From positions 1,264,149 to 1,328,148 of the forward strand of contig QVOM02000071.1 in assembly GCA_003586115.2 (NCBI GenBank): a DNA stretch of 64,000 bases. The letters run 5' to 3'. Under the pieces are notes generated by a model, which saw nothing but the letters and a program-made list of their open reading frames with translations, searched no databases and was not told the origin of the DNA. A program made the position numbers and the translations under genes. Shown one piece after another: positions 13,384 through 24,629 of this stretch. The DNA comes from Salvator merianae. Lineage: Eukaryota; Chordata; Lepidosauria; Squamata; Teiidae. Numbering within the stretch: position 1 is the first letter of the stretch; each line of letters starts with the position of its first letter.

Positions 13384-13975
13384 TGTGATGAGTGAATGAG
13401 AAATGAATGAAAAAGCCCAAATAAAATGGACTCTGTGCAATGCATGATAAAATGGCGATTTGGCATACGAAGCGAGGCTTTTTACCTGGATTGTGCAAAA
13501 TCAGCGAGCGTGGCAATAACAGACTGTCAAGGATCAACTGTTCAGCATGACGGAACGTACAAGAAAGTAACACAGGTGTTGGACTGATCACGAGCCAACT
13601 AATAAGGGAGTTATGCGGACAACAGTTGAATAATGAGAAAAGACTGGACAACAGTTGAATAATGAGAAAAACTGTATAAAAGAAAGACTCTGTTTCTCTT
13701 ACGGTGTGCTTCAGATCAGCTGCAACGAATACCCATCGCCTTTGCAAGGAACTGATCAATTCTTGAGAAGGGCTTGTAAGTATGTTTGTGTGAGTGTGTG
13801 TGTGAATGGCTCTTGGTTCCAAGTGTGTTATAATCTGTGTGCATTGATCAATAAATGTTACATGAATGGTGTGCAAATCCAGATCTGGTGTTCTCTGTCT
13901 TATTTAAGCCTCTGTCCACAAGGCTCCCTGAAGCCCTTGCTCTGCATCCCAAAAAGAACCTGTCAGTTTGTGACA
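13384..13975 (+). mobile_element. Solo LTR of an endogenous retrovirus
   Basis: 592 bp, beginning TGTGATGAG and ending TTTGTGACA, so it has the TGT...ACA ends of retroviral LTRs and a 4-bp target duplication. A TATA box (TGTATAAAAG) lies at about 13672 and AATAAA at about 13850, with U5 beyond. Two tandem copies of GGACAACAGTTGAATAATGA at about 13617-13666 sit in U3 just upstream of the TATA box and look like duplicated enhancer units. No internal viral genes remain; a solo LTR arises when the two LTRs of a provirus recombine. A 4-bp duplication fits the gammaretrovirus-like class. A host promoter effect is possible but not shown. Confidence 0.88.
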
Positions 13976-16910
13976 AGATCAGTCCAGAATAAAACATCAC
14001 TTATCCATGACTTAATTCTGGATGAAGGGACTGATCTGGCATGCATTACAGAGACCTGGATAGATGAACTGGGTGGGCCTAGTCTTACCCTGCTTTGTCC
14101 CCCAGGCTACTCGGTGCAGCACTGTTCCAGACTGGTAGGGAGGGGAGGAGGTGTTGCTGTAGTCCACAGGATGTCTATTTCTCTTACCAGATGACTAATT
14201 CGCTCTATGACTGGGTTTGAGGGACTGTTTTTGTTACTGAGCCAGAGAAACAGAACAGAGATGTTGCTGGTGTACTGCCCACCGTGCTGTCCAGCAGCCT
14301 CCCTATGTGAGCTCGTTGAGGTAGTCTCTGACGTGGTACTGGAGGCCCCTGTCACAGTGATGTTGGGAGATTTTAACATCCATGTGGAGACTATCCTCAG
14401 TGGCCCAGCTCAGTTCTTCATGGCCTCCATGACAACTATGGGGCTGTCTCAGTTTGTAAGTGGCCCAACTCACACGGCAGGCCATATGCTCGATCCGGTC
14501 TTTGCCACAGAGCCAACTGATGAAAATCCATTAATAGGAGGGTGATGGTAAGCCCACTGTCATGGACAGATCTTTCCCTGGTAAAATTTGGTCTGACAGT
14601 GACAGCTCCTCTCCACACAGAGGAGAGCCCATTGAGAGCCCACAGAGAGCCCACTGAGATGGGCTGTCCCCGGAGACTTATGGAATCTGAGCAATTCCTG
14701 AATGCTCTGGGGGTTTTCTAGTTGGCATGGATGATGTTCCTGTTGAGGATCTGGTCTCTCTCTGGAATCAGGAGATGAACGGGGCCATCGACATGATTGC
14801 TCCCCAGTACCCTTGGCATACCTGTAGAGCCTGTAATGGACCCTGGTATTCCACAGAGTTACAGTCAATGGCTAGAGCAAAGGTGGCGTAAATCCTGTTG
14901 TGAATCTGACCAAACACAGGCTAGAATACATCTTCGTGCCTATCACGTGGCAGTGATGGAGGCGAAAAGATCTTATTTCTCCGCCACCATTGCATCCTCA
15001 AGTAGCTGTCCAGCAGAGCTCTTCCAAGTAGTAAATGGCCTTATAAAATCATGCCCAAGAAAACAAGGGCGATTGCCTTGTAATATCTGCTGTGATTAAT
15101 TTGCAAGGCACTTTGAGGGCAAAGTCCCTCAGATTCATGGGGGATTGGATGCCACAGTTGAGAATAATCCAGAGGAAGTGTCCAGAGAACCGTCTGGTCC
15201 AGTTACTTTGGATCAGTTTCAATTATGGCAGCCTGAGGATGTGGACAAGCTGCTAGCTAGAGTTCAACCTACTACATGCCCTCTAAATCCTTGCCCTTCT
15301 TGGCTGATAAAAGCTAACAAGGAGGCTATGACCGGGTGGGTCCAGGGAGTAGTAAATGCCTCGAGAGATGAGGTGGTCCCGCTGGTTCTTAAAGAAGCGG
15401 TGGTACGGCCTCTCCTCAAGAAGTCCTCCCTGAATCCAGATGATTTAAACAACTATCGGCTGGTGCCAACATATCATTTTTGAGCAAGGTATTAGAAAGC
15501 GCCATAGCTGTTCAACTATAAGCATGCTTGGAAGAAGCTGATTATCTAGACCCATTTCAATCTGGCTTCAGGTCTGGTTACGGCACAGAAACCACCTTGG
15601 TCACCCTACTTGATGACCTTCTCCGGGAGAAAGACAAGAGGAATGCATCCCTATTGGTTCTCCTGGATCTTTTGGCAGCTTTTGACACCATTGACCATGA
15701 TATCCTTCTGGAGAGACTACGGAGTTTAGGACTTGGAGGCACTGTGTTACAGTGGTTCCGCTCCTATCTCCGAGGCCAATTCCAGAAGCTAGTTGTGGGA
15801 GATTCCTGCTCATCATCCAGGGAACTCAGGTGTGGGGTTCCTCACGGGTCAATCTTATCTCCCATGCTTTTCAATATCTATATGAAGCCACTGGGGGAGG
15901 TCATCAGGAGATTTGGAGTCAGATGTCATCAATATGCAGATGACACCCAGCTCTACATTTCTGTGCCATCTGAATCAAGACGGGTGGTTGAAGAGTTGGA
16001 CAGGTGCCTGGAAGCAGTAATGAGGGCCAATAAATTGAAGCTGAATCCAGACAAGATGGAGGTACTGTGTGTCACAAGGTCTCGAGTCCATGAAGTTGGA
16101 AGGCATCTGACCCTTGATGGGATTGCTTCGCCCTGGAAAGGACAGGTGCGGAATCTGGGTGTACTCTTGGATTCTACGCTTACCCTTGAAACTCAGGTGG
16201 AGGCGGTGGCCAAGACATGCATACCTCCGGCTATGTCTGTTTCGCCAACTACGACCCCTTTTGGACAGAGATAATCTGGCCACAGTAATCCATGCTTTGG
16301 TAACTTCCAGACTGGATTACTGTGACACACTTTACATGGGGCTGTCCTTGAAGACGGTTCGGAAGCTGCAACTGGTGCAAAATGCAACAGCAAGACTACT
16401 GACTGGAACAGCTGGCTGGATGCATATCATGCCAATTTTAAAAGAGCTACAGTGGCTGCCAATTCGCTACCAAGCCCCATTCAAGGTGTTAACCTTAATC
16501 TATTAGGCCCTAAATAGTTTTGGCCCCAAATACCTAAAGAAGCGTCTTCTCCCATATCAGTCTGCACGTGCCTTAAGATCTGCAGATGAGGCCCTCCTAG
16601 TTGTACCACCGCCTTCAATAGCTAAAGGGGTGGGCACCCAGGATACGGCCTTTTCAGTGGTGACCCCCAGACTGTGGAACACTCTTCCTCCTGAGGTGCA
16701 TCAAAATTCTTCACTTTACATCTTTAGGAGAGCAATAAAGACGCACCTATTTACCCTTACCTTTGGCTAACGGTACAGCTTTCCCTCCCTACTTTCAGAC
16801 TACTGTTGTATTGCGTGCCTTTTATGGTTGTTTTGTTGTTGTTGTTGTTTTAATTGTTGTAACTCGCCCCGAGACCTTCGGGTATAACGCGGGATAAAAA
16901 AAGCAAATAA

Positions 16911-16936
16911 ATAATATAATATAATATAATATAATA
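16911..16936. repeat. (ATAAT)n tail repeat
   Basis: About five pentamer units at the 3' end of the L2, probably grown from its tail. Confidence 0.85.
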
Positions 16937-17649
16937 TTTTGAGAAACCAGAACCTGTATACTGTCAGATAGAAATACGAAAATGTACCAAATTGTACTAC
17001 CTTGGAGCATATGCTGCCACAGCACAACTCCGGACCTCCTCCTCAGCAAAGGTACTCACAGAGAAGCAAATCACAAACCATAGGAGCAGCAAATTCAGCC
17101 TGAAAACTCTACCGCAGCAACTTAGTACAGGACTGAAGGCTATAACTGAGCACTGCTCACACCAAGGTGGGTAAATGAAGAGGAATGCAACATACACTGC
17201 TTAAATGAGTGACAATCACTCCAGATGCTCCCTGAGCCTGCAGATTGTGAAGTGGTGCCAGGATTTCCAGATTATGCTTCAACTATCTTTTTACCTCTGC
17301 ATAAAGAGCACTGGAAGCAAAGGCATGAACAACGAACTGGTGTTCTGTTGCTTTCTGCCTATTGCAGGTTGTGGGCAGCCTCCCCACCCCACAACCATAT
17401 CTGGGAGCCTCTAGTAGCACTGCAGGATGCTTATTCATCCATATTTTACTGATGGCCAAAACACTGGAATAGCCAAAGGAAAAAGCTGAATGCACCCTTT
17501 GCAATAAGCTGCTGCTTGCCAAGGGTACATGGGACACCAAAATGGCTGATGGCAGTAGGAAGATGTCCAGAACCAAGGATGTATAGGATGATGCACTGGA
17601 CCAGTATAGACTAGGAAGGTGCAGTGATAAGGCAGCAAAGTTATGCAGG
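16937..17649. other. No gene recognised
   Basis: Overlapping short open stretches in several frames but no family motif and no credible splice-bounded exon. Unassigned. Confidence 0.35.
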
Positions 17650-17840
17650 AAGCTGTTGAATTGTGGAACAAAGACTATCTTATCGAATCACTGATTCCAC
17701 AACTGGAGATTTTCAAATGGAGACTGGATGATCATTTGTTTGACATGATTTAGTAGATTCCTGCACTGAGCAGGAGGTTAGACTGAATGACCTCTAAGGT
17801 TCCTTCCAATTCATATATTCTATCATTCTATCATCAATCG
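17650..17840 (+). mobile_element. CR1 LINE 3' end
   Basis: GTAGATTCCTGCACTGAGCA, then GGAGGTTAGACTGAATGACC and TTCCTTCCAATTC, ending in ATTCTATC-type octamers: the standard CR1 terminus, strongly 5'-truncated. Confidence 0.8.
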
Positions 17841-18315
17841 AAGAAATTAGTGTCAACTTTTCATCCTGTAATTTTTAATCATGATTTGAATATTACTTGG
17901 CAAAATCTGAATTGTAAATTCAGAATTCTATTGTATATACTGATCTGAAATTTGAAACATTCATGCTTTTTAATTCAATAATCTACTTCAAATATTTTAA
18001 AATAGGCAGTTTTGTACAACAAAATTAACAAAGTAAGAAAATAATCATCCGCATGTAAGTTACTATTGCAGAAGGCTCAACGCATATATTTCAAGAGATT
18101 CTACCCATCAATTTGAATTAAATGAACAGTTTTCTTAGAATTATTAGAGACTGAACTCTTTTCTTAGCTACATGTTCTGCACTGCCCTCATATGCATAGA
18201 ACAGCCTGCCATAGGATTCCACAACTAGAGAGAAGATAAGCTGGAGGAAGAGTGATGGTTGCAGGAGAAGGTGCACAAAAGCATATATATATGTGCGTGT
18301 GTGCGCGCGCACGCA

Positions 18316-18346
<31 letters not shown>

Positions 18347-18468
18347 GTATGTAATTCTTATGTTTTGTTCTAATTGTTACACTATTTTTTCCTCCCACCA
18401 AAAGAAGCCGCCTCTTATATTTTCTTTCTTTGTTTCTGAAATTTATCTGAATCCATTCATATTTTTAC
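17841..18468. other. NSD2 intron (downstream of the last visible exon)
   Basis: AT-rich. Holds an alternating purine-pyrimidine microsatellite at 18281-18352 ((AT)n and (GT/GC)n), about 120 bp from the exon 18469-18584. No further exon recognised to the left of here. Confidence 0.5.
18281..18352. repeat. (AT)n / (GT,GC)n microsatellite
   Basis: Alternating AT, GT and GC dinucleotides; the GTGCGCGCGCACG centre is self-complementary and could adopt Z-DNA or a cruciform. Confidence 0.9.
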
Positions 18469-18584
18469 CTCGTTCTCAGTTAAGGAAACAGAAGGAGATG
18501 TACATTTGATATAAGCAAGATGTGAAGACTCTGTAGTTGAAGCCCGATTTCGTTTCTTCAGCGGTTTACAAGCATCTGACAGAC
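18469..18584 (-). CDS. NSD2: NSD2 coding exon (linker before the PHD fingers)
   Basis: 116 bp, entered in phase 1 and left in phase 0. The acceptor is ATAATGACAG and the donor GAG|GTAAAA. It encodes [20 protein letters not shown] and ends [10 protein letters not shown]. The [14 protein letters not shown] and SLTENE blocks are conserved in vertebrate NSD2 (human [14 protein letters not shown] and SLTENE, from memory). The segment is a disordered basic linker between the HMG-box and the first PHD finger. NSD2 mono- and dimethylates histone H3 lysine 36 in the nucleus. This is the last exon I can find in the direction of transcription within the window. Confidence 0.93.
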
Positions 18585-19976
18585 CTGTCATTATGATAAA
18601 TAATTTCTGTTTACAAAGTGAGCTAAGATACAAAATATTCTCCCCAATGTGTAGGAATTTTTAGGGTTAGGCTTTTAGATCACCACAACATTCAGCAATA
18701 AAAACAGGTATCACAGAGCTGTCTTTTAAATACTAGTGTTTAATTAAAAAATTAAATTCACTTGCCATCTTTATATCATACTGTTACCTTATGAAACTTG
18801 GTGCCATATAAAGGCAAAAATTACACAACTGCTCTCTGCTGTAATATGGAAAAATATCTTGCCTTTTGCCTTGTCCTTCCCTGGGCAATGTCACTCAGGA
18901 TGGGTTAGTGACTCACCAAACACAGTCAAGCCAGCCAACTCTAGTTTGGTATTTGGCCCAGTCAGCATCCTCACTTCAGGTAGCGGCTGAGCCAAGTTAA
19001 TGATTGGCAGCTAATGATTGAGGTGACTTTTTCAGTGTATACACATCCTTCTATAGTACCGTACACACATCTGGGAGCACAAATCCTTCTATAGTACTAT
19101 ACACACATCACTCAGCATGGTTTAATTGCTGAACTGACACATGCTGGGGTTTGCACTGATAGAGCAGTACATCCAAGCCTAGAGTGGCACAGACCTACTC
19201 TATATTTCTTATTTGCTCTGCTGAAATGAATATTACTTAACAAATTACATGGGACCGAATTCTAGAGGTTTCCCTCCTACCTGTCCTTCCCAACATTGCT
19301 CTTGACTCATCTAATGTGGCATGTATTGCAAAGAAGCAGATAAGCAGTAATCTAACATTTCACCTTACTCACACAGAATAATTTTCTATTTATACAAGTG
19401 ATCCACTGGAGTGACGTTAATGGTGTAGCAATATACATTTTATAGAATGAATTTTCTAAATTTACTCAATTAGACAGACAAATCTTTGTCTATGAAATCT
19501 TTGTTATTTCAGAACTGAAGGCCCAGCTACACTTAACTTTTAATCCACATCTGATCCACCTTCTGAGTGAAAGAATGCACCACAAAATGATTAGCCATTT
19601 TCATCCCACATTCTGGGTTAGATAATGTGAAAGGAAAACCATTTATCACATTGCTTATGGGTTCTCTCACTCTGAAGATAGATCAAATGTGGAATAAAAC
19701 TCAGATAGGCCCTAAAACTCAGTGGAATTTATTCCAACTAAAAAATGCCCCAAAGGCTTAGCGGGTCAAATACTCAATAACAAATGCTATAAATTCCGGG
19801 TCCTTGTTCTTATTGCCTCAGTTAGCTTTTCTCAGTTTTCCTTAAACTGATTTATACCGCACTACATTAATAAATCCCATTACACTTAATAGATTTTACT
19901 ACTGGTTCCTCCTACAACTGAGCTTGTATTCACGTGATTCTGCTAAGTGATGTATACACGGACTGTTGTCTTCACA
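18585..19976. other. NSD2 intron, no feature recognised
   Basis: Intron between the exons 18469-18584 and 20605-20686. Near 19040-19110 a short block (ACACATC, CTTCTATAGTAC) occurs twice about 60 bp apart. Nothing else stands out. Confidence 0.5.
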
Positions 19977-20490
19977 TCAGCAATATGCTGACTAGAACGG
20001 CTGGTCAGATGCATATCATGCTGGTCTTAAAAGAGCTGCACTGGCTGACAATTCGCTACCAAGCCCAATTCAAGGTGTTAACCTTAACCTATAAGGCCCT
20101 AAATGGCTTGGGCCCCAAATACCTAAAGGAGCATCTTCTCCCATATCAACTTGTCCGTGTCCTAAGATCGGCAGATGAGGCCCTCTTGGTTGTACCACTA
20201 CCTTCAATAACTAAAGGAGTGGGCACCCGGGAAAGGGTCTTTTCAGTGGTGGTCCCCAGACTGTGGAAGACTCTTCCCCCTGAGGTGTGTCAAACTTCAT
20301 CACTTTACATCTTTAGGAGAGAATATTTACCCTTGCCTTTGACTAAAGGTACAGCTTTCCCTCCCTACTTTCAGGTTACTGCTTTATTGCGTGCCTTTTA
20401 CATTTTGTTGTTGTTGTTTTAATTGTTGTAACCCACCCTGAGACCTTCAGGTATAGGGTGGGATAAAAATTCAAATAAATAAATATTAGG
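19977..20490 (+). mobile_element. L2 LINE 3' end
   Basis: Open from the C-terminal ORF2 block TAGQMHIMLVLKELHWLTIR through FKVLTLTYKALNGLGPKYLK and RVFSVVVPRLWKTLPPE, then the 3' UTR (GAGACCTTCAGGTATAGGG) and AAATAAATAAATA tail. A small deletion removed the end of the ORF (KTHLFTL region). Antisense to NSD2, it ends 115 bp from the exon at 20605-20686. Sequence is close to the copy ending at 16936. Confidence 0.88.
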
Positions 20491-20604
20491 AGATGTTGAC
20501 ATGCAATACTGAAAAAATGTAACATAGACTAGCATTCACAGACTGCATTCATAAAAAAGGAGTTAGTCAACTTAAAACATCAAAATTTATTCTGACCATA
20601 TTAC

Positions 20605-20686
20605 CTGACTGGTTCTTTTGTGAAGAGGACGCTTCTCTAACTTTAGCAGATTTTGTTTTTGTTGTTTTGTCCTTGCTTGTTTCCCT
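20605..20686 (-). CDS. NSD2: NSD2 coding exon (linker)
   Basis: 82 bp, entered in phase 0 and left in phase 1. Acceptor TTTGTGACAG, donor TCAG|GTAATA. It encodes RETSKDKTTKTKSAKVREAS then SSQKNQS. It aligns with the lysine/serine-rich linker of NSD2 (human RDTITDKTART..., from memory) and its phases match both neighbours. Weakly conserved and low-complexity, so the call rests on position, splice sites and phase as much as on sequence. Confidence 0.88.
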
Positions 20687-20929
20687 CTGTCACAAAAATA
20701 AATAAACAGAGTGGGGGTGATAATCACATCATGGACTTTCTCACCAGATTAATGTTTTTGCTTTCCTTATACTCATTTTGTGAAACTAAGCTATAAATGT
20801 GTTTAAGCAATTGTACTGGTTGCTGTTCAGCTACAAATGCAGAATAAGTCTTTATGGTCCTAAACACTTGAGAAAAGGGCACTTGCTAGATTTCCTTCCC
20901 CAATAGAGACTAACATTGCAATTCTGGGG

Positions 20930-21310
20930 CAAGATTCTGCTGCAACTACCACCAATTACTGAATGTCATATATTACAGTGTCCCACAACTGAACCTTCTT
21001 CAGGATGGTGCCCACACTCTAGAATGCTCTCCTGTCAGATGTTTGTGAAACACCTCATAACCCCTACCCAGTTTTAACAGTGTTTTTCTACTCTGCTTTT
21101 TCCAAACTGTTCTAAACCTTGTCATTATTATTTTTTTGTAAACTGCTTCAAGATTTTGCTTTTATCTGCTGCTTGAGAATGCCTAGAAGCAACTGATGGA
21201 CCACGGGATCCTGGGACTAGGTGAGAGGTGACCTGATCCAGCAGGTCTTATGCTCTTCTAATCTTATAATTTTGTTATAAAGAAGTGGTACATAAATATT
21301 TTAAATAAAT
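20930..21310 (+). mobile_element. Decayed L2-type LINE 3' end
   Basis: GGTGCCCACACTCTAGAATG resembles the L2 PRLWN coding block. TTTTTTTGTAAACTGCTTCAAG and GAAGTGGTACATAAATATTT resemble its 3' UTR. Between them a segment with GGACTAGGTGAGAGG...GATCCAGCAGG is inserted; the same LINE-tail motif appears at 37580-37635. Confidence 0.55.
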
Positions 21311-23232
21311 TCATAGATAAAATGTTACAATGTATATAAAAACCCTCCAGTCAGCAGCTGAAAAAGATTGTCTCATTTTTATGGATCTTCCACTAAAATA
21401 AAGGTAATGCCCCTTGGAACAACAATTTACAAGCAGTGTAATCTGTACTCACACCATCATACTTAGTTTGTTTCTAACTACAGGGTTTCTATAATAATTT
21501 TTTAATATTATTTAATAATTTAAAAACAAAATTACAGAGTGTTGTAATAAAAACAGAGAATGGCAAAACAACATCTAAAATGATATATAATAATAACAAT
21601 AACAACATATGCTAAATAAGCTATTAAGAAATCCAAATTTTATGAAATTCTCGCCCCAATCACCAGAATCCAAAGATAAACATACCACCTATTTAAATTC
21701 AATGTGTTTTTCAGTGTTTTGTTATTGTCATTCTCGTAGCTAAAAGCATACATATAATTAATTTCTTATGCTGTTTGTTTTGAGCTTGAAATGGACTCAA
21801 AACATGCAGTGTTGCAAAAAAGCAAACAAACCAATCACATCAACAATTTTAATAAGTTCTTCTAATTGTCTCCCAAAGTTCTGAATCATAGCACAACGCT
21901 TTACATATGCACATAAATATTATCATTACTTTCATGGTAGTACTGAGAAGTTAATTCCTTTCAAATGAATGAGAATTACACAGAAGTATAGTATCATTGC
22001 CAAATTCTGTGATTATTCTCATGAGTTTTAGAAAAAGAATTGAATTATTTTTAATTATAAGCATTGAGGACCACTCTGCATCAGAAAGTGGACCTCCTAA
22101 ATCCTGTTCCCAACAGTGTTGAAGCTTTCTCCAGCTTCCATATGATATTTCTAAGAGACGTTTATTTTTACATGTAATCATTTCTTTATTACTATTATGT
22201 TTAGCCAAAAAAGATTTGAAGTTAGTCAGAGGTGTAGTTGCAGCCTGTTTGATTACTTAATCTTCTAAAATGGAGATGCACTGCTGAGCAGTAAAGGCCA
22301 CTGTGATCCCATTCTTCTCTCCAAATTTTCTTACTCATGAAAAGACCCTTGATCTTACAAAAGTCCATTATCTAAAAATTATCCTATTGATCTCCTGAAA
22401 ATTTTTTGGAAAATTTATGAGAATATTCTAGAGCAATTAAATACAAAGTTGTGGAATTTAGCTTCTCATGCCATTTCAACCAAGTTAAGAATCCATTAAT
22501 AAAAAAAGAATTCTGATTCTCCTTTACAATGTTCTTAAGAATAACCGTTTAACAATGGAAACACATCCAGATCTGACAGATGTTGTAATTCTAATTTAAC
22601 TCATCTTTTATCCAAATTATAAAAAATAGGTCAAATAATGTTTAATATGGAAGACAATCCTAATATTTTACCTACCACCCTACAAGGTTTCATATTTGTT
22701 CTTATTCCTAATACTATATTATTTAATTTTAAAATATATATTTATTAAGAATTTTCTGCCAGGAATGTATCATATAAGAAGGCATGTTATACAGGATTGC
22801 TTGTAATGAAAATAGAATTATATTAATTGATCCAGAGTTGCTAGTATTAACTCTTACCAATCACAGTTCATACAGGCACAGAGTACCTGAAACTGCATCA
22901 CTTTGTAAAATTGATGCTATGTGTGTTCTAGACTGGCCAAAGACTTCAAAATAACTGACATTTTAAACAAGTACAGAAATAATAATATGACTCTGCTTGC
23001 CTCACCAGAATGCAACATAATTAGGTGATAAAGAACAGCCAGTTATTAATAGATGCATACATACTTTAAAGTGTAGATTTGCTATTTTGCAACATTAAAA
23101 GCTGCAGAGTATGTGCTGACTGTACTATGGTGCCAATGGGGCCATGCAAGCTCAGACTAAAACAAAAGGACTGCAACCCTCCCCATCATTCAGACACTGT
23201 ATTTGTGCAAGGAAAATGCTTCTATCAGCAAC
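21311..23232. other. NSD2 intron, no feature recognised
   Basis: Very AT-rich. No exon or intact transposon motif seen. Confidence 0.5.
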
Positions 23233-23409
23233 GGCCCGTGACTTTAAGGGCGGGTGTTTGCGCCCCACGCAAAGCACGCCATGGCTGTTTGCGGAGCCTC
23301 CAGGTCTCTGTACTGCTGCAGCAGGGCAGTATGGAGGGCCGGAGGCCCCGCAAACAGTCATGGCGTGCTTTGCACGGGGCGTGAACACCCGTCCTTAAAG
23401 TCATGGGCC
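23233..23409. repeat. 177-bp GC-rich palindrome (foldback element)
   Basis: Two 69-bp arms, 23233-23301 and 23341-23409, are reverse complements at 61 of 69 positions. All eight differences are transitions, mostly at CpG. The 39-bp centre is itself partly self-complementary (TACTGCTGCAGCAGGGCAGTA). It lies in AT-rich intron, so it stands out as an inserted foldback or MITE-like unit. No clear target duplication. Confidence 0.85.
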
Positions 23410-23756
23410 ATGGCTGGCTTCCATAAAGCATGGATGTTTCTGGATAAGGTAAACCTGAATAATCAGACACAGTGGAACTCTGCAGTAATTGTCTTTCCCA
23501 AAACAGCCACTTTAGCCTATCAGATTCCAGAACGAGATGGATCTAGTTTTGCAAGGTATAGCGTTTCAATTGGAGATGCACTCTACAATTCTGCTCAAAA
23601 TCATTTTAAATATAAAAAGAGACCAATGTTAACCAGTGCTTCTATAGTCTGATCAGCATATCCCGCTATCAGAGAATATGCTAATTTCTAATCTTAAACC
23701 CCAGTCTGATGCAATCAACAGCTACATGGCCCTTAGTGCTTTCATTTTTCCCACCT

Positions 23757-24629
23757 TGTGACCACCCCGGTCCCTCCTAGTTCCACCCCACTCCACCAGA
23801 ACACAGAAACCTCTCATTGTTCTTTTCTTTCCTGCCTTGGATAAGCCCAGGTGACTACCCCTGAATGTTTGTCCCACCTAATTCTCCCCCATCTTGACCA
23901 ATAAGAGAAAACCCTATAATTGTCCCTGCATTTGAAAAATCACTCTCTTGCTCTTGCTTATGTCCTGTTGTCTCTTGCTCGCTCTAGCTCCAGCTCCAGC
24001 TCCAGCTCCAGCTCCAGCCCCTGCTTCTTGCTCTCTTGCTTTTTCTTTTCTGTGAAATCACCAGAAGAGGTAAATATCACTGATCCCCTCTTGTCTTTAG
24101 CTGAATTAGTGCTTTTGGCGAGAGAGAAAGTTAGGAGGTGGGCAGGCAATTCTTAATCTCTGTTTTGGGCATCAGTTCAGACCAGAGAGTGCTTGGAAGA
24201 GAGTTTATTCAGCTAAGTTGGGTGGTAGGCTCCAACATGAAAGTCATCACCGAAATCACTTCAACCCTTCCCATCTCTGTGGGGTTCTTCAGCTGCAAGC
24301 ACCTCTTACAGAAACAGATTTACCAAACTAAACAGGAAAGGAAAGCCAGTCCTAAGTCACTCAAATTCAACCCAGTACTAGCCCTTAAAAATGACCAAGT
24401 AGCCTTTGAGCATTCTACGGCCCATTGCAAAGTAGCTAACATTTCTTCATAATGGATAATGACAGACTCTGTGTCTGTGGAAACTGTTCTTTTCCTAATG
24501 TGCTTCTTCCTTTTTCATTGATTCCAATGATGTAGTATTTTTAAAATGTTTCTAATAAAGATCATTTTGTATAGGAAACTCCTGACAGTTTGGGCTCTCC
24601 CTCTTGTTTCCCTACTTTAGGAACCCACA
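23757..24629 (+). mobile_element. Candidate solo LTR
   Basis: Starts TGTGACCACC and ends ACCCACA. The flanks CCACCT (23751-23756) and CCAGCT (24630-24635) could be a 6-bp target duplication with one mismatch. A CCAAT box (GACCAATAAG) lies near 23896, and AATAAAG near 24555 sits about 70 bp from the right end. A (CCAGCT)n array is at 23986-24018. Against it, the spacing from the CCAAT box to the polyadenylation signal is long for a retroviral LTR, and no second copy is present. Could be an unrelated repeat. Confidence 0.4.
23986..24018. repeat. (CCAGCT)n simple repeat
   Basis: About five tandem hexamers. Confidence 0.88.

Larger units (their letters stand above)
13370..16770 (+). pseudogene. 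L2 ORF2 (endonuclease-reverse transcriptase)
   Basis: Non-LTR retrotransposase that nicks DNA and reverse-transcribes its own RNA. The endonuclease is seen as DLACITETWIDELGG, PPGYSVQHCSR, GRGGGVAVVHR and MLGDFNIHVE (13985-14545). The RT is open at 15528-16274: DPFQSGFRSGYGTETTLV, VLLDLLAAFDTIDHDILL, LRCGVPHGSILSPMLFNIYM and the catalytic QYADDTQLYI. A frameshift near 16200 moves to RPLLDRDNLATVIHALVTSR (16114-16506). The C-terminus (FSVVTPRLWNTLPPE) runs to about 16770. At least five stops or frameshifts make it inactive, but RT conservation is good. Confidence 0.85.
13160..16936 (+). mobile_element. L2 LINE, long copy interrupted by a solo LTR
   Basis: This is the most complete L2 of the window. 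The 5' part (13160-13383) ends in codons for VLLLNAR. ORF2 resumes at 13980 with SVQNKTSLIHDLILDEG after the inserted LTR. Endonuclease, reverse transcriptase and the C-terminal domain follow, and the 3' UTR ends with GAGACCTTCGGGTATAACGC and an (ATAAT)n tail. The left end is uncertain because L2 5' sequence is poorly conserved. Confidence 0.85.

Noticed and set aside
13319..13876. 185-codon minus-strand ORF
   Set aside because: Lies across the L2/LTR junction at 13384, so its sequence is a chimera of two transposons.
16800..17049. Glutamine-run ORFs on the minus strand
   Set aside because: Product of the (TTG)n stretch in the L2 3' UTR read in reverse.
23079..23652. Overlapping ORFs on both strands around 23.1-23.6 kb
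   Set aside because: They arise because a 177-bp palindrome encodes the same peptides on both strands (AKHAM, RKHP).
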